From the NCBI GenBank assembly GCA_016840825.1, contig JAEORN010000036.1, forward strand, positions 1-64,000: a stretch of DNA of 64,000 nt. Direction: 5' to 3'. The DNA is from Candidatus Thorarchaeota archaeon (GTDB taxonomy: Archaea > Asgardarchaeota > Thorarchaeia > Thorarchaeales > Thorarchaeaceae). The translations under genes and the position numbers were made by a program. Position 1 is the stretch's first letter, and each line of letters opens with the position of its first letter. The notes beneath the pieces are model-generated. The model was not told the origin of the DNA. It made no database searches and was given only the letters and a program-made list of their open reading frames with translations. This document shows, piece by piece, positions 1-8,839 of the stretch.

Positions 1-593
1 AGGGTGGGAATATCCATCACACCAGTATCGATTAGAATATTCGATATGCCTACTGACTTTGCCTTTTCGACGAGTATGTCTGCAAGCTCAACGCGTTGGG
101 TATAGGAAATCATCGCTTTTGTAGAGAAGGTTAGTAACAATCCATTCTCAAGTTCTGCTTCACTGATGACAGTGTAAAGGTCGTCGTCTGTGGTTGGTGT
201 CAATGAATTGACGGTTACCCTGTCAAGAAATCCTGCTTCCTTAGCAGTCATTATCCCCGTTGCGTTTACTTCTGCGGAATCCGACCCATCTATAAGAAGT
301 GGGAAGTCTGTTGCATCTGCTAGGTATCGTAGGTATTCGTCCATAGCAATGCAATTCGATGCGACGACATCTAGCATCGTTGGAAGTCCTGTTTTGTCAG
401 TCATATCTTGCAGAAGACTAAGCAATTGCTCGGTTCGCCCTTTGTCAAACTCACCTTTATCTGAATTTATCACAAGCTTGTCTCTTAGATAGAAGATTGA
501 AGGGATCAGGACAGTAGGATTCTTTCCCGGGAGCCCTCCAATCTTCACGTTGCCAACTTCAAGAGTTCTCTGCTCAGCAGAATAGTTAAACAT
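1..593 (-). CDS. mtrH: MtrH-like methyltransferase, 5' part (cut by left edge)
   Basis: The reverse strand reads an open frame from an ATG at 593 to the window edge, about 197 codons without a stop. The translation opens MFNYSAEQRTLEVGNVKIGG and continues with PTVLIPSIFYLRDKL, a KGEFDK motif, MTDKTGLPTMLDVVAS and FPLLIDG. These match the N-terminal half of tetrahydromethanopterin S-methyltransferase subunit H, a TIM-barrel protein that moves methyl groups between a corrinoid protein and a pterin. In non-methanogens MtrH homologues usually work with separate corrinoid proteins or methyltransferases. No other Mtr subunit is in view, so the partner is unknown. The C-terminal half lies outside the window. 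Confidence 0.85.
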   Translation of the reverse strand, partial: MFNYSAEQRTLEVGNVKIGGLPGKNPTVLIPSIFYLRDKLVINSDKGEFDKGRTEQLLSLLQDMTDKTGLPTMLDVVASNCIAMDEYLRYLADATDFPLLIDGSDSAEVNATGIMTAKEAGFLDRVTVNSLTPTTDDDLYTVISEAELENGLLLTFSTKAMISYTQRVELADILVEKAKSVGISNILIDTGVMDIPT

Positions 594-729
594 GACAGAC
601 CTCTCCATTTCTATTGAATCCTAGAGTTCCTCATAAGAGTAGTCATTCACTGGTTTTCAATCCAGTGAGAATTCAAATGGCTTTGACTAGCGAGGATATC
701 AATCCGCAGATAGCTTGAGGGGTCATTGA

Positions 730-970
730 TTATAGGAAAGCAATAGAATAGGTAGGAATCACCGTTTGCCAAAAATTAAGAAAGCCGTCTAAGCCTAAGC
801 CTCGATAGTGTCTCAAAGTATCTCGAACAACAGCATGGTCTTGTTCACGAATCACATCTTTGAGCTGATGCTTCATCGCTCCATGTTGTCATCCGTCAAT
901 CTACCCCATGTGTTGTCTTTGACGTTTGACCATTTCGGATTGCATTTTATGGTCCTACTCAACACATAAG
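730..970 (-). pseudogene. possible decayed small gene (CsbD-like fragment)
   Basis: The 461-base gap 594-1054 has no intact gene. On the reverse strand, 970-873 reads ...CNPKWSNVKDNTWGRLTDDN then MER and a stop. The W-G-x-L-T-D-D-x motif resembles the start of CsbD-family stress proteins. An overlapping frame (876-730, 48 codons, starting MKHQLKDVIREQDHAVV) follows with a 1-base shift and could be the frameshifted remainder or chance. Both pieces are very short and the family match rests on one motif. Nothing else is recognised in the gap. Confidence 0.22.
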
Positions 971-1054
971 GCCCAGACGCCACCGTGAGCGTACTCCTTA
1001 GACGGCCGTAATATAATTAGCTAACTTTTGTAATAAAGTCTCTGCCAAACGGGA

Positions 1055-1789
1055 TTAGTCGAAGATAATCCCTTCAGCCCTCAGTATGGCATCGAGATAC
1101 TTCTCTGGAGGAATCTCTCGTAGTGTACCATCGTCTACATTAATGATGTAAATACTATCAACTTGTGCAAGCTTCAAGGACTCAAGTAGTATTGGAGGGT
1201 TTTTGTAGAATTCGTTACATCTCTGGCACAATCTTCCCAATCTCTCAAGATTCCTCTCCTCTGGGGGCATCATCATGATTCTTGGAATTTGAAGGACAGA
1301 ATAGTTGGGAGTTGCCATCCCAAATCTGTGGCTATATCTGGAATAACGACCGATTTTCGCTGCCATCCTTGTTACTAAGTATTTCACAGGATGTGATGCA
1401 GCCATTGGTGGCACGAATCCAGTTTCTACTTCCACGACAAGGGCTTCGATGTCTTCTTCTAGTCCTAGCCGTTCCGAGATCAAAACACTCTCGATATCAT
1501 ATTGAATCTCAGGTTCTTTCTTTCGAGTTGCAAACAGGTCTGCGCTTAGTTGTCCACCCAGAAGTGGATGTTCAACTTGGACAGAATATCCTTGTTCTAT
1601 GAGATACTTCGCACAGATGACCTGTAAGATGCTGTGATTGATCTTGACTAGTCGTTTCTTGTTCAACTCAACAAGTCTGTTACGTATTGGCATGAGGTGA
1701 TTCATAGTTCCAAGTTTGGTCCCTGGCTCCAATAAATCCATTAACACATCCATATCGTGTGCAAATTTATTTCTAGACACAGAAACCAC
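1055..1789 (-). CDS. PD-(D/E)xK nuclease-like protein downstream of mutS
   Basis: This 244-residue soluble protein is not a family I can name. Its middle looks like a restriction-endonuclease fold. A helix (KINHSILQVICAKYLIEQGY) is followed by a strand with Asp84 (LSADLFA), then a strand with Glu120 and Glu122 (ALVVEVETG), then a basic segment KYLVTRMAAKIGRYSRY. D...E-x-E is a plausible variant of the PD-(D/E)xK catalytic set, although the usual Lys is not in its normal place. A cysteine pair (CQRC) lies near residue 188. The gene is co-oriented with mutS and starts 54 bases beyond its stop, so a shared transcript is likely. A DNA-repair role is inference from position and fold. Confidence 0.6.
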   Translation of the reverse strand: MVSVSRNKFAHDMDVLMDLLEPGTKLGTMNHLMPIRNRLVELNKKRLVKINHSILQVICAKYLIEQGYSVQVEHPLLGGQLSADLFATRKKEPEIQYDIESVLISERLGLEEDIEALVVEVETGFVPPMAASHPVKYLVTRMAAKIGRYSRYSHRFGMATPNYSVLQIPRIMMMPPEERNLERLGRLCQRCNEFYKNPPILLESLKLAQVDSIYIINVDDGTLREIPPEKYLDAILRAEGIIFD

Positions 1790-1843
1790 CGCTAGAGAAT
1801 GTATTTATCTACGGCTCTCCATCCTTAAGAAAACATTCATTCT

Positions 1844-4444
1844 TTAGTCACTGCGGTTCCTAGCCTCATCTTGAAGCTCTTTCAATCGGACTAGTGCATC
1901 TATTGGAGTGGTTCGATCAAGATCTATATGCTTGATCTTCTCTACGATTGGATCGTCGATAGTCAGTGCTTCTAGGCTAGTCTGAATTCTCTCTCCTGAG
2001 GATTCTGAAAAATCTAGAGTGACTGAGTTCTCTTGTTCAAGCTTGACGAGCATCTCTTTAGCTCGGGCGACGACTTGTTCTGGTACTCCTGCCAATGCAG
2101 CAACATGAACTCCATAGCTCCTGTCAGTGCCACCTTCAACTACCTTATGGAGAAACACAATTGTATCCCCAGTTTCTCTTGCCAGAGTATGTACATTCTT
2201 TACGCCATGATACATCTTTGCCATATCTGTGAGATGGTGAAAGTGTGTAGCAAAGAGTGCTCGTGATTTCATCTGAACGATCCTTTCAGCCACCGCCCAT
2301 GCAAGTGCCATTCCATCGAAGGTAGATGTTCCTCGCCCTATCTCATCTAATATCACAAGACTCCTGTCTGTCGCATTATTCAGGATATTCGCAGTTTCTA
2401 TCATCTCGACCATGAATGTACTCTGTCTAGCTGTTAAATCATCGAACGCTCCGACCCTTGTGAATATTCTATCAACGATGCCAATCTCTGCGCTCTTTAC
2501 TGGAACAAAAGACCCCATCTGTGCCATTAGGACAATGAGTGCTGCTTGACGCATGTATGTACTCTTACCTGCCATATTAGGTCCTGTGACGATGATGAGG
2601 GTTGAACCCCCATCCCCGATCTCTAGGCTGTTGGGTACGAATTCATTCGGTCCCATAATCATCTCCAGCGATGGATGCCTGCCATCTACTATCTTTATCC
2701 TAGTTGACTCTGTCAGCTTGGGTCTTGTATACTTCCTAGTGACAGCAACTTCAGCTAACGAACAAAGAACATCGATAGTTGCTATCGATGATGAATTCAG
2801 ACGCAGTTGACTCAGATTTTCCTGAACCTGCCCACGGATTTGTTCATATATCTCGAATTCTAGTTTATTGATTCTATCTTCTCCTGCGAGAACCGCAGCT
2901 TCCTTTTCTTTAAGCTCTGGAGTAATGAACCGTTCGGCATTTGCGAGTGTCTGCTTTCTTTCATAATCCTTTGGCACAAGATTGAGATTGGATTTTGTCA
3001 CTTCGATATAGTAACCAAATACCTTGTTGTAGCCTACTCTCAAAGATTTGATACCTGTTCGCCGTCGCTCTCTTGCTTGAAGTGAGGCAATCCATTTCTT
3101 ATCATCACTTATTCCACCTTTGAGCGTGTCAAGCTCCTTGTGGTAGCCTTCTTTTATCATTCCCCCATCACGAACTGACACTGGAGGTTCATCCACAATG
3201 GCACTCTCCAATGTTTTGAGAAGGTGATTTACTGGGTTCAGATTTTCTTCGGCATTCCTAAGGATTGCTGATTCGCATGTGGCGAGAGTCTTCTTGACTG
3301 ATGGTATCTTCGTTAGCGCATTTCGAAGAGCAACAAGATCACGAGCATTTCCTGAGCCAAATACAATGCGACTTACGATTCTTTCAAGGTCTCCGAGATT
3401 CTTCTGTTCATCTGATAGTGTCCTTCTCAGAATCCCTGTCCTAGCTAATTCATCTACACCATCAAGACGTTTTTCAATTTCAGAGATATTCTGCAATGGC
3501 TGCAGCATCCACTGCTTTAGCTTCCTTTTTCCCATAGGAGTGACTGTTTTCGAGAGGACCTCAAAGAGAGTACCTCTTGTCGTATTATCACGTGCATTCC
3601 GAATCAACTCAAGATTCCTTTGAGTCGTTGAATCTACAATCATATGGGTCGCTGTAGAATATGTGCTTAGACTTGTTACCGTTGTAGTATTCCCTTTGTG
3701 CATCTCCTCAATGTACGCTAGAATTGAACCAGCTGCGCCAACTGCTACACGTCTATCTGAAAGACCAAAACCTTCGAGTGTCGCAACTCTAAGCTCTTTC
3801 TTGATTCTATCTTCTCCTGCTCTCGCTGAAAAATCAACATCTGGTCTGTATGTTAGATGAGCTCCTGTTCCTTCAAGATTCTTAGTAATTCCTGATTTCT
3901 TTCTGATTGAATCAGGGATGATGATCTCTGATGGTCTAAGTCGAGCAATCTCATTGAGAATATCATCATCATTAAGTTGCCCTTCAATCTCCGTTGCAAT
4001 GAATTCTCCTGTTGAAACATCCACCGTTGCAATCCCAACGACCTCATCGTGCTCAACCAAGGCCATCAAGTAGTTGTTAGATGTATCTTCAAGCATGTTT
4101 GACTCAAGAACTGTCCCTGGTGTAATGACCCTCACAACATCACGTTTTACGAGGCCTTTCGCCTGCGAAGCATCTTCCACTTGATCTGCTAACGCAACTG
4201 TATATCCTGCTTGTAGCAGCTTCCCAATATATCCCTCAACTGCATGATGGGGAACGCCACACATGGGCCATCTATCCACTCCTTCCCCCCGGGAAGTCAA
4301 TACGATATCCAATGCCTCACTAGCCTTCTTCGCATCCTCATTGAACATCTCGAAGAAGTCGCCAAGTCTGAACATCAGAATGCAATCAGGGTATTGCCTC
4401 TTCAATTCCAGATATTGACGTTGCATTGGAGTTTGCTTCTTCAT
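1844..4444 (-). CDS. mutS: DNA mismatch repair protein MutS
   Basis: This is a MutS1 family protein of 866 residues, a normal length. The mismatch-reading Phe-x-Glu lies at about residues 30-32 (GDFFEMF). The connector and lever/clamp regions follow, then the ABC-type ATPase with Walker A GPNMAGKST (about 621-629) and Walker B LVILDEIGRG (about 694-703). It binds mispaired bases and signals repair as a dimer. The frame stays open to an ATG at 4498. I prefer the ATG at 4444 because it has an upstream GAGGAAAG Shine-Dalgarno and gives the standard opening MKKQTPMQRQYLELK, whereas the 18 extra residues with a CPC motif match nothing in MutS. No mutL is in the window; a nuclease-like gene follows instead. 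Confidence 0.95.
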   Translation of the reverse strand: MKKQTPMQRQYLELKRQYPDCILMFRLGDFFEMFNEDAKKASEALDIVLTSRGEGVDRWPMCGVPHHAVEGYIGKLLQAGYTVALADQVEDASQAKGLVKRDVVRVITPGTVLESNMLEDTSNNYLMALVEHDEVVGIATVDVSTGEFIATEIEGQLNDDDILNEIARLRPSEIIIPDSIRKKSGITKNLEGTGAHLTYRPDVDFSARAGEDRIKKELRVATLEGFGLSDRRVAVGAAGSILAYIEEMHKGNTTTVTSLSTYSTATHMIVDSTTQRNLELIRNARDNTTRGTLFEVLSKTVTPMGKRKLKQWMLQPLQNISEIEKRLDGVDELARTGILRRTLSDEQKNLGDLERIVSRIVFGSGNARDLVALRNALTKIPSVKKTLATCESAILRNAEENLNPVNHLLKTLESAIVDEPPVSVRDGGMIKEGYHKELDTLKGGISDDKKWIASLQARERRRTGIKSLRVGYNKVFGYYIEVTKSNLNLVPKDYERKQTLANAERFITPELKEKEAAVLAGEDRINKLEFEIYEQIRGQVQENLSQLRLNSSSIATIDVLCSLAEVAVTRKYTRPKLTESTRIKIVDGRHPSLEMIMGPNEFVPNSLEIGDGGSTLIIVTGPNMAGKSTYMRQAALIVLMAQMGSFVPVKSAEIGIVDRIFTRVGAFDDLTARQSTFMVEMIETANILNNATDRSLVILDEIGRGTSTFDGMALAWAVAERIVQMKSRALFATHFHHLTDMAKMYHGVKNVHTLARETGDTIVFLHKVVEGGTDRSYGVHVAALAGVPEQVVARAKEMLVKLEQENSVTLDFSESSGERIQTSLEALTIDDPIVEKIKHIDLDRTTPIDALVRLKELQDEARNRSD

Positions 4445-4639
4445 TCTTTCCTCAACTGATTTCACTTGACAAGGGCACCCTAATAATCGATTCGCCATTT
4501 ATGCGTAGTGGACTAAACGTGTTAGAGTGCACTCTTTCAGTATCATTCTTGTTGATTATAATATATAGACAACTTTTCATTCACTCTCAATGAGCAAAGA
4601 TTGATATCTTTTCAAAAGGAAAAGCAGACCGTGGTTTGG

Positions 4640-5182
4640 ATGAATTGGAGAAATCTATTCGTATTGATGATATTCTTATTTGGTTCACTTCATCCATTGC
4701 AAACTACCCCTGAGACATATACTCACAATGAATGGATAAACGAGGGAGAATACTACGATTTTAGATTTCACGCCTACTCCGGTTTCAGAATATCAGGGAA
4801 TTTTAGTGTTAACAAAGGAGAGTACATTGAATTTTTCATATGTGATTCAGGAAACTTGACCAATTGGCTCAATGGCACCTCGATTTTTGTCTATGACCAT
4901 CAGGACGTTGAAGAATTTTACTCATTTGCTTTCATCCTGCCCTACGCTGAAACTTGGCATCTAGTATTCTCGAATGTGAACTTAACATCTACCGGACAAC
5001 GACATATTACACTGAATATCATCCTAGGAGACTCATCTCCTTCACTACCAAGTACAGTTAGTGACATGATTAATCAGATGTATTTGATGTATCTTCTAGA
5101 GATTTCTTTAATCGCCTCTATGGTTGCCATCGTTATCGTGGTTTTTGTTAGAAGAAGTAGAATCACTGCAGCTGAGTTCTAA
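4640..5182 (+). CDS. secreted/membrane-anchored beta-sandwich protein (GOLD-like), unknown role
   Basis: About 180 residues. The N-terminus is hydrophobic (LFVLMIFLFGSLHPL), consistent with a signal peptide. A beta-rich extracellular domain follows (about 35-140) with alternating patterns such as YYDFRFHAYSGFRISGNFSV, and a C-terminal transmembrane helix (LLEISLIASMVAIVIVVFV) ends in a basic stop-transfer RRSR. The domain resembles the GOLD/emp24-like sandwiches common on archaeal surface proteins, but the similarity is general. The start is uncertain: ATG 4640, GTG 4631 (an AAAGGA lies about 10 bases upstream) or TTG 4601. It is divergent from mutS across a short AT-rich promoter region (4499-4600). 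Confidence 0.7.
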   Translation: MNWRNLFVLMIFLFGSLHPLQTTPETYTHNEWINEGEYYDFRFHAYSGFRISGNFSVNKGEYIEFFICDSGNLTNWLNGTSIFVYDHQDVEEFYSFAFILPYAETWHLVFSNVNLTSTGQRHITLNIILGDSSPSLPSTVSDMINQMYLMYLLEISLIASMVAIVIVVFVRRSRITAAEF

Positions 5183-5247
5183 AAAGAAAGGTATATTCCT
5201 AACATCTCTTAGGATGAATCAATAGATTAGTTGGTGTTGTTCACACA

Positions 5248-6441
5248 TTGCAATCAAAATATGATGTCATTGTTGTAGGTGCAGGACCTGCAGGAAGCGT
5301 TGCCGCTGAAGTGGTTGCATCAAGTGGATATAAGACACTCGTACTTGAGCGACGTCAAGAAATTGGTATTCCCGTGCAGTGTGGAGAATATCTGCCAACA
5401 AGAAAAGAAATGCATGAAATGTTTCCTCGATGCGATCGTCTTCAGAAGCTCGGAAAGATTCCTTCAGAATTGATTACAAATAGAACTCAACGAATGCTTC
5501 TCTATTCTCCAAGATTCAGAGAGTATGATTTTCCTTTAGAGTCAAATGTAATCGATCGAGCCTTGTTCGACAAGTATCTTGCTGAGAGAGCTTCAAGTGT
5601 TGGTGCTGAGATTCAATTGCGGGCGAGGGTTCTAGCAAAGGCGACTAGGAATATGCTCAAGATTAGAACGAAGAAAGGGATAGAATACGCATCAGGAACT
5701 GTGGTCATTGGTGCAGACGGACCGAGGTCAGTTATTGCGAAATATCTTGGTTATTCCTATCATGATTCGTCAAAGGATGTAAGTCAATCATTACAGTATG
5801 TCATTCGGGATATTCCAAAGAGAATTGAACAACCAATGATGTTCTTTGGGCATAGCGTTGCTCCCGGAGGATATGCTTGGATTATTCCCAAGACGAATCA
5901 TATTGCGAATGTAGGTTTTGGACTAAGAAAATCATTCATGAAATCAGGACAAAATCTTGCCTATTATCTGAATAACATCATCAAGGATAAACGAATACTA
6001 TCTGGTACCTTGAGGAATGGGAAAATAATAGCTAGAGTTGGAGCTAGCATTCCAGTAGGCGGTCCGCTGAGAAAGAGCTATAGTGAAAATGCACTTCTAG
6101 TTGGTGATGCTGCAGGCCACGTTATGGCATCGAATGGAGGAGGTATACCAACTGCTCTTGCTGGTGGCTCAATTGCAGGAGAGGTTGCAGTAGAGCATTT
6201 GCAGAATGGTTCATCTTTAGCAACATATGAAGCTGATTGGAAGTACGAAATTGGAACTGAATTGTTCTCAGCATTGGCAACTTTGAGAATTGCTGATATG
6301 ATGATGCGGGATGATAGCTTGACTGAGGTAGCTATGCGTCTGGCAGGAGTGAAATATCTAGAAGATGTCATCAAATGCAGAGTACCTACTCCTCTCTCCT
6401 TCGGAACACCTCTATTGAAACAACTCATGATGCTTCTATGA
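5248..6441 (+). CDS. geranylgeranyl reductase family FAD oxidoreductase
   Basis: A 397-residue flavoprotein. The Rossmann FAD motif VVGAGPAGSVAAE starts at about residue 9, followed by LVLERRQEIGIPVQCGE, the pattern of the geranylgeranyl reductase family. VIGADGPRSVIAKYLG and LLVGDAAGHVMASNGGGIP (about residues 285-305) are the second FAD-contact motifs of this group. Such enzymes saturate double bonds of geranylgeranyl chains in archaeal membrane lipids or of quinone side chains. The start is a TTG, chosen because the GxGxxG motif must lie near the N-terminus and no ATG is closer. A GGPP synthase and a UbiA prenyltransferase lie nearby, which supports a prenyl-lipid substrate. Confidence 0.9.
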   Translation: MQSKYDVIVVGAGPAGSVAAEVVASSGYKTLVLERRQEIGIPVQCGEYLPTRKEMHEMFPRCDRLQKLGKIPSELITNRTQRMLLYSPRFREYDFPLESNVIDRALFDKYLAERASSVGAEIQLRARVLAKATRNMLKIRTKKGIEYASGTVVIGADGPRSVIAKYLGYSYHDSSKDVSQSLQYVIRDIPKRIEQPMMFFGHSVAPGGYAWIIPKTNHIANVGFGLRKSFMKSGQNLAYYLNNIIKDKRILSGTLRNGKIIARVGASIPVGGPLRKSYSENALLVGDAAGHVMASNGGGIPTALAGGSIAGEVAVEHLQNGSSLATYEADWKYEIGTELFSALATLRIADMMMRDDSLTEVAMRLAGVKYLEDVIKCRVPTPLSFGTPLLKQLMMLL

Positions 6442-6527
6442 ATTCATGCAAGCTAGTCCTATATAGGGATTGAAAACATATTCTCAGTGGACCGATGCAT
6501 CAACCCTTGAATGCGAGATGACTAGCA

Positions 6528-7640
6528 ATGAGTTATTCCTCCAAATTCCTTGAAACTGGTGATGCTGCAAGAGAGCTTCTGCTTGAAGCAGGATACGCGA
6601 GTGCTGCTGCTATTGAAGCAGTAAAGAAACTAGGTGAGCTATGTATCTATGTTGGATTGGTCAGAAAAATCGCATCTGAGCATATTAAGGGCGAATCATT
6701 GCCTGCACATTTTGAATCAGTTGTTGATATAAAACCCATTAAACTTAGAGGTTCTGATTCAGTAAATCTATTGGATGATCTTGAATCAAGGAATGTGCTT
6801 GTACCAAGAAGCGGTGCATACCGAGTTATGTTAAGTAATATGATGAATCGTGTCTTTTCATTAACTGCAACAGCTGGACCTGAATCTGTAAGGTCCGATA
6901 TTTCAAATCTCCATGATGTTACTAAATTCTCAAATGCTCTCGAAACAATAGAATGGGAGCTTGTAAGTGCAATTCATGATAATATAGATGTGAAATATCT
7001 GGACATTCCATCTCTGGAAAAGAATAAGATACCTACCGAGCTCCTTCAAACAATGGAAATGATTTCTAATTTAGCCAAGAAGATAAATGAACAGGCAATC
7101 GATCTCAATGAATCTTCTGAGTATCTAATAAAGCAGTTAACAAAAGGAAATCAAGGCACAGAGAACATGAGACTCTTGGAATCCTATTTCAACTCCATTG
7201 AGAATCTTTCTGAACAGATTGATATGGAGAGTAAAGAACGATGGAAAGTTATTCAAGGCGCCACAAGATATCCTCAGTCAATACTCAATAGAAATGGACC
7301 TCCTCTCATTAAGAGCTCGTGGCATCTAAAACCAGATTTTCGAAATCACCCCTTGATTGACAAATTCAAGAATTTAATGAATACGAATCTCGAATTTATT
7401 GTTGGAATAATCACGATGTATAATGGTTTCATCACTGATGTTGTCGAAAGAGTTATGCAATTACCTCGTGGAACGAAACTTGTGGAATCTCTTAGGGATA
7501 CGAATCCCTCCCTACCAGCACCCGATAGTATCAATGAATGGTGGAGTTGTATTGAGAAACAAGCCCCAGGATTGACGGCACAGCTCAAGCTCTTGAACAA
7601 CTTGATTCTCAATGTTGACTCGCTGTTTCAAAATGCATGA
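6528..7640 (+). CDS. conserved-looking helical protein of unknown function
   Basis: 370 residues, soluble, largely alpha-helical, with no transmembrane segment or cysteine motif. Long heptad-like stretches (about 170-240: LLQTMEMISNLAKKINEQAI and a following run) suggest coiled-coil packing. I do not recognise the family. It lies downstream of the reductase-family gene on the same strand with an 86-base gap, and its stop abuts the stop of the convergent prenyl synthase gene, so it probably ends a short transcript. Codon use and composition look like the neighbours, with no sign of recent transfer. Confidence 0.7.
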   Translation: MSYSSKFLETGDAARELLLEAGYASAAAIEAVKKLGELCIYVGLVRKIASEHIKGESLPAHFESVVDIKPIKLRGSDSVNLLDDLESRNVLVPRSGAYRVMLSNMMNRVFSLTATAGPESVRSDISNLHDVTKFSNALETIEWELVSAIHDNIDVKYLDIPSLEKNKIPTELLQTMEMISNLAKKINEQAIDLNESSEYLIKQLTKGNQGTENMRLLESYFNSIENLSEQIDMESKERWKVIQGATRYPQSILNRNGPPLIKSSWHLKPDFRNHPLIDKFKNLMNTNLEFIVGIITMYNGFITDVVERVMQLPRGTKLVESLRDTNPSLPAPDSINEWWSCIEKQAPGLTAQLKLLNNLILNVDSLFQNA

Positions 7641-8708
7641 TCAATGTAATCTCTGGAGTACAAAATCCGCAATTTGCTCCAGAAGTGACTTTGTTGAAAA
7701 ATCATGACCAACTAGAGCGTGCTTAGCTTTGCGAACATAATCCTTAGTCAGTTCGATTGCAATGGGGATAGCTTCTGTCTTTTCAATTAGAACAAGTGCT
7801 TCTGTCACATCGCCCTTGGATAATGCCTGTAAGCAAATTAGTCGTTCTTCTTCCGATGATGCCTCAAGCGCATGAACTAATGGATATGTGCACCTCTTGG
7901 ATAACAGGTCACTATGAACTGCCTTACCTGCGATATCCTCAGATGAGATAATGTTCAATATATCATCTCTAATCTGAAATGCATATCCAAGGTTCTCGCC
8001 AAATATGCCTAATGCCGTCACTTGCTCCTTTGTTCCTTCCCCTACTGTTGCTCCCATTGACGCTGCAGCTTTAATGAATGAAACTGTTTTCTTGTTTACC
8101 ATGTCAAGGTAATTATCCTTGGTCATTATTTTTGGATTGTCAGCCTGCATGAGCATGTCTGCCGCTTCGCCCTCACACATGCGAATGCCACCTTCAGCAA
8201 TCTCAACCATTAGTTCCCCTGTGGCATATTTTCCGATCATTTTTACTGCTTGAGCAACCAAGAGGTCCCCCGCTAATATCGCCATCTTGTGACCGAACTT
8301 CTTGTGAGTTGATTCAACTCCTCTTCTGAGAGCATCCTCATCAATCACATCGTCGTGAATAAGGCTTGCAGTTTGAGCGAATTCAGTTGCAACTGCATAT
8401 GGGAGCGCTTTTTCGATATCACCACCAACTGCTTCACAACAAAGTACGACGAGTAAGGATCTTAGTCTCTTCCCTCCTGCTTTCAAAAGGTGCTTTGCTG
8501 TATCATACAGGATTTTTGGCTCTCCATCACTCCCTAGATAAGTGTCAATCTCATTGTTTATCCTATCCAATCGAGCTCTTACTTTTTCATTATGGAGCAA
8601 ATCATTGAGAAAAACAATCTCGCCATTCTGAAACTCGCTCTGAAGAAAAACTTCCTCCGCATTTGTTTCTGCAATGACCTCTTTCTCATTCACGGCTTTT
8701 GCCTTCAC
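7641..8708 (-). CDS. polyprenyl diphosphate synthase (GGPP synthase type)
   Basis: A trans-isoprenyl diphosphate synthase of 355 residues, likely making C20 or longer prenyl diphosphates for archaeal lipids or a quinone tail. Both metal-binding aspartate motifs are present: DDVID at 119-123, followed by RRG, and DDILN at 248-252. KAGGKRLR (77-84) is the substrate-binding basic motif. Residues just before the first motif are small (Ala114, Ser115), which in this family allows a long chain. About 45 residues precede the usual domain start. The gene begins with GTG. It is divergent from the UbiA gene across 131 bases. Confidence 0.92.
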   Translation of the reverse strand: MKAKAVNEKEVIAETNAEEVFLQSEFQNGEIVFLNDLLHNEKVRARLDRINNEIDTYLGSDGEPKILYDTAKHLLKAGGKRLRSLLVVLCCEAVGGDIEKALPYAVATEFAQTASLIHDDVIDEDALRRGVESTHKKFGHKMAILAGDLLVAQAVKMIGKYATGELMVEIAEGGIRMCEGEAADMLMQADNPKIMTKDNYLDMVNKKTVSFIKAAASMGATVGEGTKEQVTALGIFGENLGYAFQIRDDILNIISSEDIAGKAVHSDLLSKRCTYPLVHALEASSEEERLICLQALSKGDVTEALVLIEKTEAIPIAIELTKDYVRKAKHALVGHDFSTKSLLEQIADFVLQRLH

Positions 8709-8839
8709 ATTGTATTGGTGTTCGTGAGATAGACTATCTCCTATTAAGGAATTCTGAAACCTGAAATATCACTTTTGGTTTCAGGAAGAGTTTTCTGCGA
8801 ACCATGCTTCGATTGTTCTAGGAATTAGGAGTTTATAAT

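Noticed and set aside
190..492. 100-codon frame on the plus strand
   Set aside because: It lies opposite the MtrH-like gene, whose protein is clearly recognisable on the minus strand.
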